DNA of 64,000 nucleotides from Nocardioides sp. 503 (lineage in GTDB: Bacteria > Actinomycetota > Actinomycetes > Propionibacteriales > Nocardioidaceae): NCBI RefSeq assembly GCF_004522095.1, contig NZ_SPUI01000003.1, positions 1,302,001 to 1,366,000 on the forward strand, given 5' to 3'. The notes beneath the pieces were generated by a model, which was given only the letters and a program-made list of their open reading frames with translations, made no database searches and had not been told where the DNA came from. Below are positions 61,772-64,000 of this stretch, piece after piece; position 1 is the first letter of the stretch; each line of letters starts with the position of its first letter. The position numbers were made by a program, and so were the translations under genes.

Positions 61772-61806
61772 TTGACAGATATACGACATAGGTCCAATGT
61801 CTGGAC
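61772..61806 (+). promoter_or_regulatory. Promoter and dyads of the sugar ABC operon
   Basis: A consensus -35 TTGACA at 61772-61777 is followed 17 nt later by CAATGT. Two dyads cover this region: GACAT/ATGTC (61785-61789, 61797-61801) and GTCCA/TGGAC (61792-61796, 61802-61806). A ROK repressor bound here would block polymerase. This is the clearest -35 in the window. Confidence 0.55.
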
Positions 61807-61833
61807 AAAACTATCCGAACTCCCGGAGGCCTC

Positions 61834-63234
61834 ATGTCCACACCCCGTCGGCGCCGCGTCAGCGTGGTCGCCGCGCTCTCGACGCTCGTGCTCGGAACCC
61901 TCGCCGCCTGCAGCTCCGACGACGGCGGCGACGGCGGCGGCGACGGCGACGCCATCACCGTCTGGATCGTCGAGGACCTGCCGGACCGGGTGGCCGCCAC
62001 CCAGGCCATCGTCGACGACTTCACCACCGCCTCCGGCGTCGACGTCGAGCTGGTCTCGGTGGCCGAGGACCAGTTCAACCAGGTCCTGACGTCCAGCGCG
62101 GCGGCCGGCGACCTCCCCGACGTGATCGGCGGCCTGCCGCTCGGGCAGGTCCGCACGCTGTCGGCCAACGAGCTGGTGGACACCGCGGCCGTGGGCGACG
62201 TGCTCGACACCCTCGACCCCGGCACGTTCAGCGAGAGCTCCCTGGAGCTGACCTCCGACGGCGACGACCAGCTGGCCATCCCGAGCGAGTCCTGGGTGCA
62301 GCTGCTGGTCTACCGCAAGGACCTCTTCGAGCAGGCCGGCCTGGAGGTGCCCTCGACGTACGACGACGTGCTGGCCGCCGCCGAGGAGCTCGACTCCGGC
62401 GACGTCGCCGGCTTCCTCGGCGCCAACGTCGCGGGCGACGCGTTCACCGCGCAGACCTTCGAGGAGATCGGCCTGGGCAACAACTGCCAGATGGTCGACG
62501 ACGAGGGCGAGGTGACCTTCGACAGCGACGAGTGCGTCGAGGCGCTCGACTTCTACGGGACGCTGCAGCAGGACTACTCGATCGAGGGAGCCCAGGACGT
62601 CGACACCACCCGCGCGGCCTACTTCGCCGGGCAGGGCGCGATGCTGATCTGGTCGAGCTTCATCCTCGACGAGATGGCGGGCCTGCGCAACGACGCCCTG
62701 CCGAGCTGCCCCGAGTGCAAGGGCGACCCGGGCTTCCTCGCCGAGAACAGCGGTGTCGTGACGTCGATCCAGGGTCCCTCGGGCGAGGAGCCTGCGACGT
62801 TCGGCGAGATCACGTCGTGGACGATCACCGCCGACTCCGCGACCGACTCCTCGAAGAAGTTCGTCGAGTACCTCCTCAGCGACGGCTACGAGCCGTGGAT
62901 AGCGATCGCCCCCGAGGGCAAGATCCCGGTCCGCACCGGCGACACCCCCGGCGGCACGGAGTACTCCGAGGCCTGGGCCAAGATGGACGTCGGCGTGGAC
63001 ACCAAGGCGCCGCTGTCGAAGTTCTACGGCCCCGACGTCATCGAGGCCCTCACCGGTGGGGCGGACACCCTGGCGCGCTGGGCGATCCCGCAGGGCCAGG
63101 GCGACCTGCTCGGCGCGATCCAGGGCGAGCAGCCCGTAGCCAACGCCGTCAACCAGGTGGCCGGCGGCACCGATCCCGAGGAGGCGGCCAAGGCCGCCGA
63201 CGAGGCGATCACCTCGGTCCAGGACTCCCAGTGA
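61834..63234 (+). CDS. Sugar ABC transporter substrate-binding lipoprotein
   Basis: 466 residues, family 1 solute-binding protein. Lipoprotein signal ends at LGTLAAC (Cys26), then a Gly/Asp linker. ITVWIVEDLPDRVAATQAIVDDFTTASGVDVELVSV, DLPDVIGGLPLGQV, AIPSESWVQLLVYRKDLFEQAGLEVPSTYDDVLAAAEEL and YFAGQGAMLIWSSFILD are typical. Four further cysteines (NNCQ, DECV, SCPECKG) may form disulfides. It should bind a sugar and deliver it to the permease encoded next. Confidence 0.93.
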   Translation: MSTPRRRRVSVVAALSTLVLGTLAACSSDDGGDGGGDGDAITVWIVEDLPDRVAATQAIVDDFTTASGVDVELVSVAEDQFNQVLTSSAAAGDLPDVIGGLPLGQVRTLSANELVDTAAVGDVLDTLDPGTFSESSLELTSDGDDQLAIPSESWVQLLVYRKDLFEQAGLEVPSTYDDVLAAAEELDSGDVAGFLGANVAGDAFTAQTFEEIGLGNNCQMVDDEGEVTFDSDECVEALDFYGTLQQDYSIEGAQDVDTTRAAYFAGQGAMLIWSSFILDEMAGLRNDALPSCPECKGDPGFLAENSGVVTSIQGPSGEEPATFGEITSWTITADSATDSSKKFVEYLLSDGYEPWIAIAPEGKIPVRTGDTPGGTEYSEAWAKMDVGVDTKAPLSKFYGPDVIEALTGGADTLARWAIPQGQGDLLGAIQGEQPVANAVNQVAGGTDPEEAAKAADEAITSVQDSQ

Positions 63235-63273
63235 GGGACGACCAGTGACCGATTCGCCCGCTCGGGAGCACCG

Positions 63274-64000
63274 ATGACCACAGGCGGACCGGCCGGACAG
63301 GCGGCCACGGCCCTGGAGGCGCCTCCCCCGGCGCCCCAGGGCCGGCGGCCCCGCCGCGCGCGGGGCAGCCGAGCGAGCGACGACCGGCGCGCGGGCTACC
63401 TGCTCATCTCGCCGACCGTCGTCATCGTCTTCGCGATGGTCGTGCTGCCGATCCTCTGGACGTTCTCCCTGGCCTTCCAGCAGGTGCGGCTCCTCAACCT
63501 GCGCACGACCGGGATCATCGGCGACTACAGCCTGGAGAACTTCACCAACGTCCTGACCTCCCCGGGCTTCGTCGACGCGCTGACCACCACGCTCGTCTAC
63601 TCCGTGGCCGGTACGGCGTGCGCCATCGGCCTCGGCCTGGTGGCGGCGCTCGCGCTGCGCGCGCCGTTCCGCGGGCGGGGGCTGGTGCGCGCCTGCATGC
63701 TGCTGCCCTACGTCGCCCCCGTGGTGGCCGCGACCTTCGTCTGGTCGACGATGCTCAACCCGCAGTTCGGCATCGTCAACCACTACGGCGCGAGCCTGCT
63801 CGGCTGGGACGACCCGATCGCGTTCCTCAGCTCCTCGGACCCGATCTCGCCGTTCGGCATCGACCTGCACGTCAGCATGTCGCTGTTCACGGTCGTGCTC
63901 TTCGAGGGCTGGCGTTCGTTCCCGTTCGCGTTCCTCTTCATCACCGCACGGATGCAGGCGATCCCCGAGTCGCTGGAGGAGGCCGCGACCGTCGACGGCG
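63274..64000 (+). CDS. Sugar ABC transporter permease (3' end outside window)
   Basis: At least 242 residues, open to the window end. A long Pro/Arg-rich cytosolic N-terminus is followed by helices beginning YLLISPTVVIVFAMVVLPILWTFSLAFQQV (MalF-type). The start of the EAA loop, PESLEEAATVDG, is the last thing visible. ATG 63274 is 39 nt after the binding-protein stop. The second permease is expected just outside. Confidence 0.92.
   Translation, partial: MTTGGPAGQAATALEAPPPAPQGRRPRRARGSRASDDRRAGYLLISPTVVIVFAMVVLPILWTFSLAFQQVRLLNLRTTGIIGDYSLENFTNVLTSPGFVDALTTTLVYSVAGTACAIGLGLVAALALRAPFRGRGLVRACMLLPYVAPVVAATFVWSTMLNPQFGIVNHYGASLLGWDDPIAFLSSSDPISPFGIDLHVSMSLFTVVLFEGWRSFPFAFLFITARMQAIPESLEEAATVDG

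Overview
The window is about 72% G+C by eye, uses many GTG starts, and carries a set of actinobacterial marker genes: a Bpa/PafE-type proteasome activator, a DUF5926/SEC-C protein, an EcsC protein, GTP-dependent PEP carboxykinase and a SigE-family ECF factor. With its many -10 boxes of the TANNNT type sitting 6-8 nt before a start codon (leaderless mRNAs), it looks like chromosomal DNA of a Nocardioidaceae member, most likely Nocardioides or a close relative. That assignment is inference from gene content. I saw no phage, IS element, CRISPR array, rRNA or replication origin.

Layout. 1-5.3 kb: two sulfotransferase-like genes (the first cut by the window edge), EcsC, Aat (N-end-rule transferase), a small lipoprotein, a rhodanese and an Fpg/Nei glycosylase. 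5.4-8.5 kb: an AAA ATPase, a glycerophosphodiesterase and a SEC-C protein. 8.5-14.8 kb: a cyclic-nucleotide-binding protein, a lone arginine deiminase, a GDT1-type transporter, a LanC-like protein coupled to a membrane fatty-acid desaturase, prephenate dehydratase and a DUF4446 protein. 14.9-16.9 kb: an ECF sigma factor with a coupled membrane protein. 16.9-24.4 kb: a complete kdpFABCDE potassium system on the minus strand, including a 30-residue kdpF. 24.5-30 kb: SnoaL-like protein, PAP2/diacylglycerol-kinase fusion, then a tightly overlapped serS-HAD-GNAT-HAD operon. 30-37.4 kb: an NTR-like secreted protein, Bpa, quinone oxidoreductase, MobA with DUF6457, a nitrilase-family amidase, membrane proteins, a biotin carrier, tRNA-Ser(UGA) and a TetR-controlled oxidoreductase.

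38.6-45.1 kb: a ROK regulator divergent from a 1699-residue secreted GH3 enzyme with several accessory domains. 45.2-49.5 kb: tRNA-Arg(ACG) and two tandem PEP carboxykinase homologues; the second is canonical, while the first has lost two of three metal ligands and the hyper-reactive cysteine. 49.6-51.4 kb: a LuxR/TrmB-like regulator convergent with an unannotated 44-codon secreted two-cysteine peptide gene, a double palindromic site upstream of the peptide, and tRNA-Ser(GCU). 51.5-59.5 kb: a short-chain dehydrogenase, a NarL-type response regulator, an SARP-like regulator, manganese catalase, a 10-TM transporter, a small membrane protein, a hemerythrin, a WYL regulator, a PhnB-like protein and an aldo/keto reductase. 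59.5-64 kb: a palindrome cluster, two paralogous small membrane proteins (one frameshifted by a 55-bp tandem duplication), and a ROK regulator divergent from a sugar ABC-transporter operon that runs off the end.

The points I would follow first are the degenerate PEPCK paralogue, the two-cysteine peptide with its neighbouring regulator, several structured intergenic repeats (a two-copy 84-bp two-hairpin element, a 98-bp perfect-arm palindrome, a palindrome cluster at 59.5 kb), the LanC-like protein with an apparent all-cysteine zinc site, and the 55-bp duplication.
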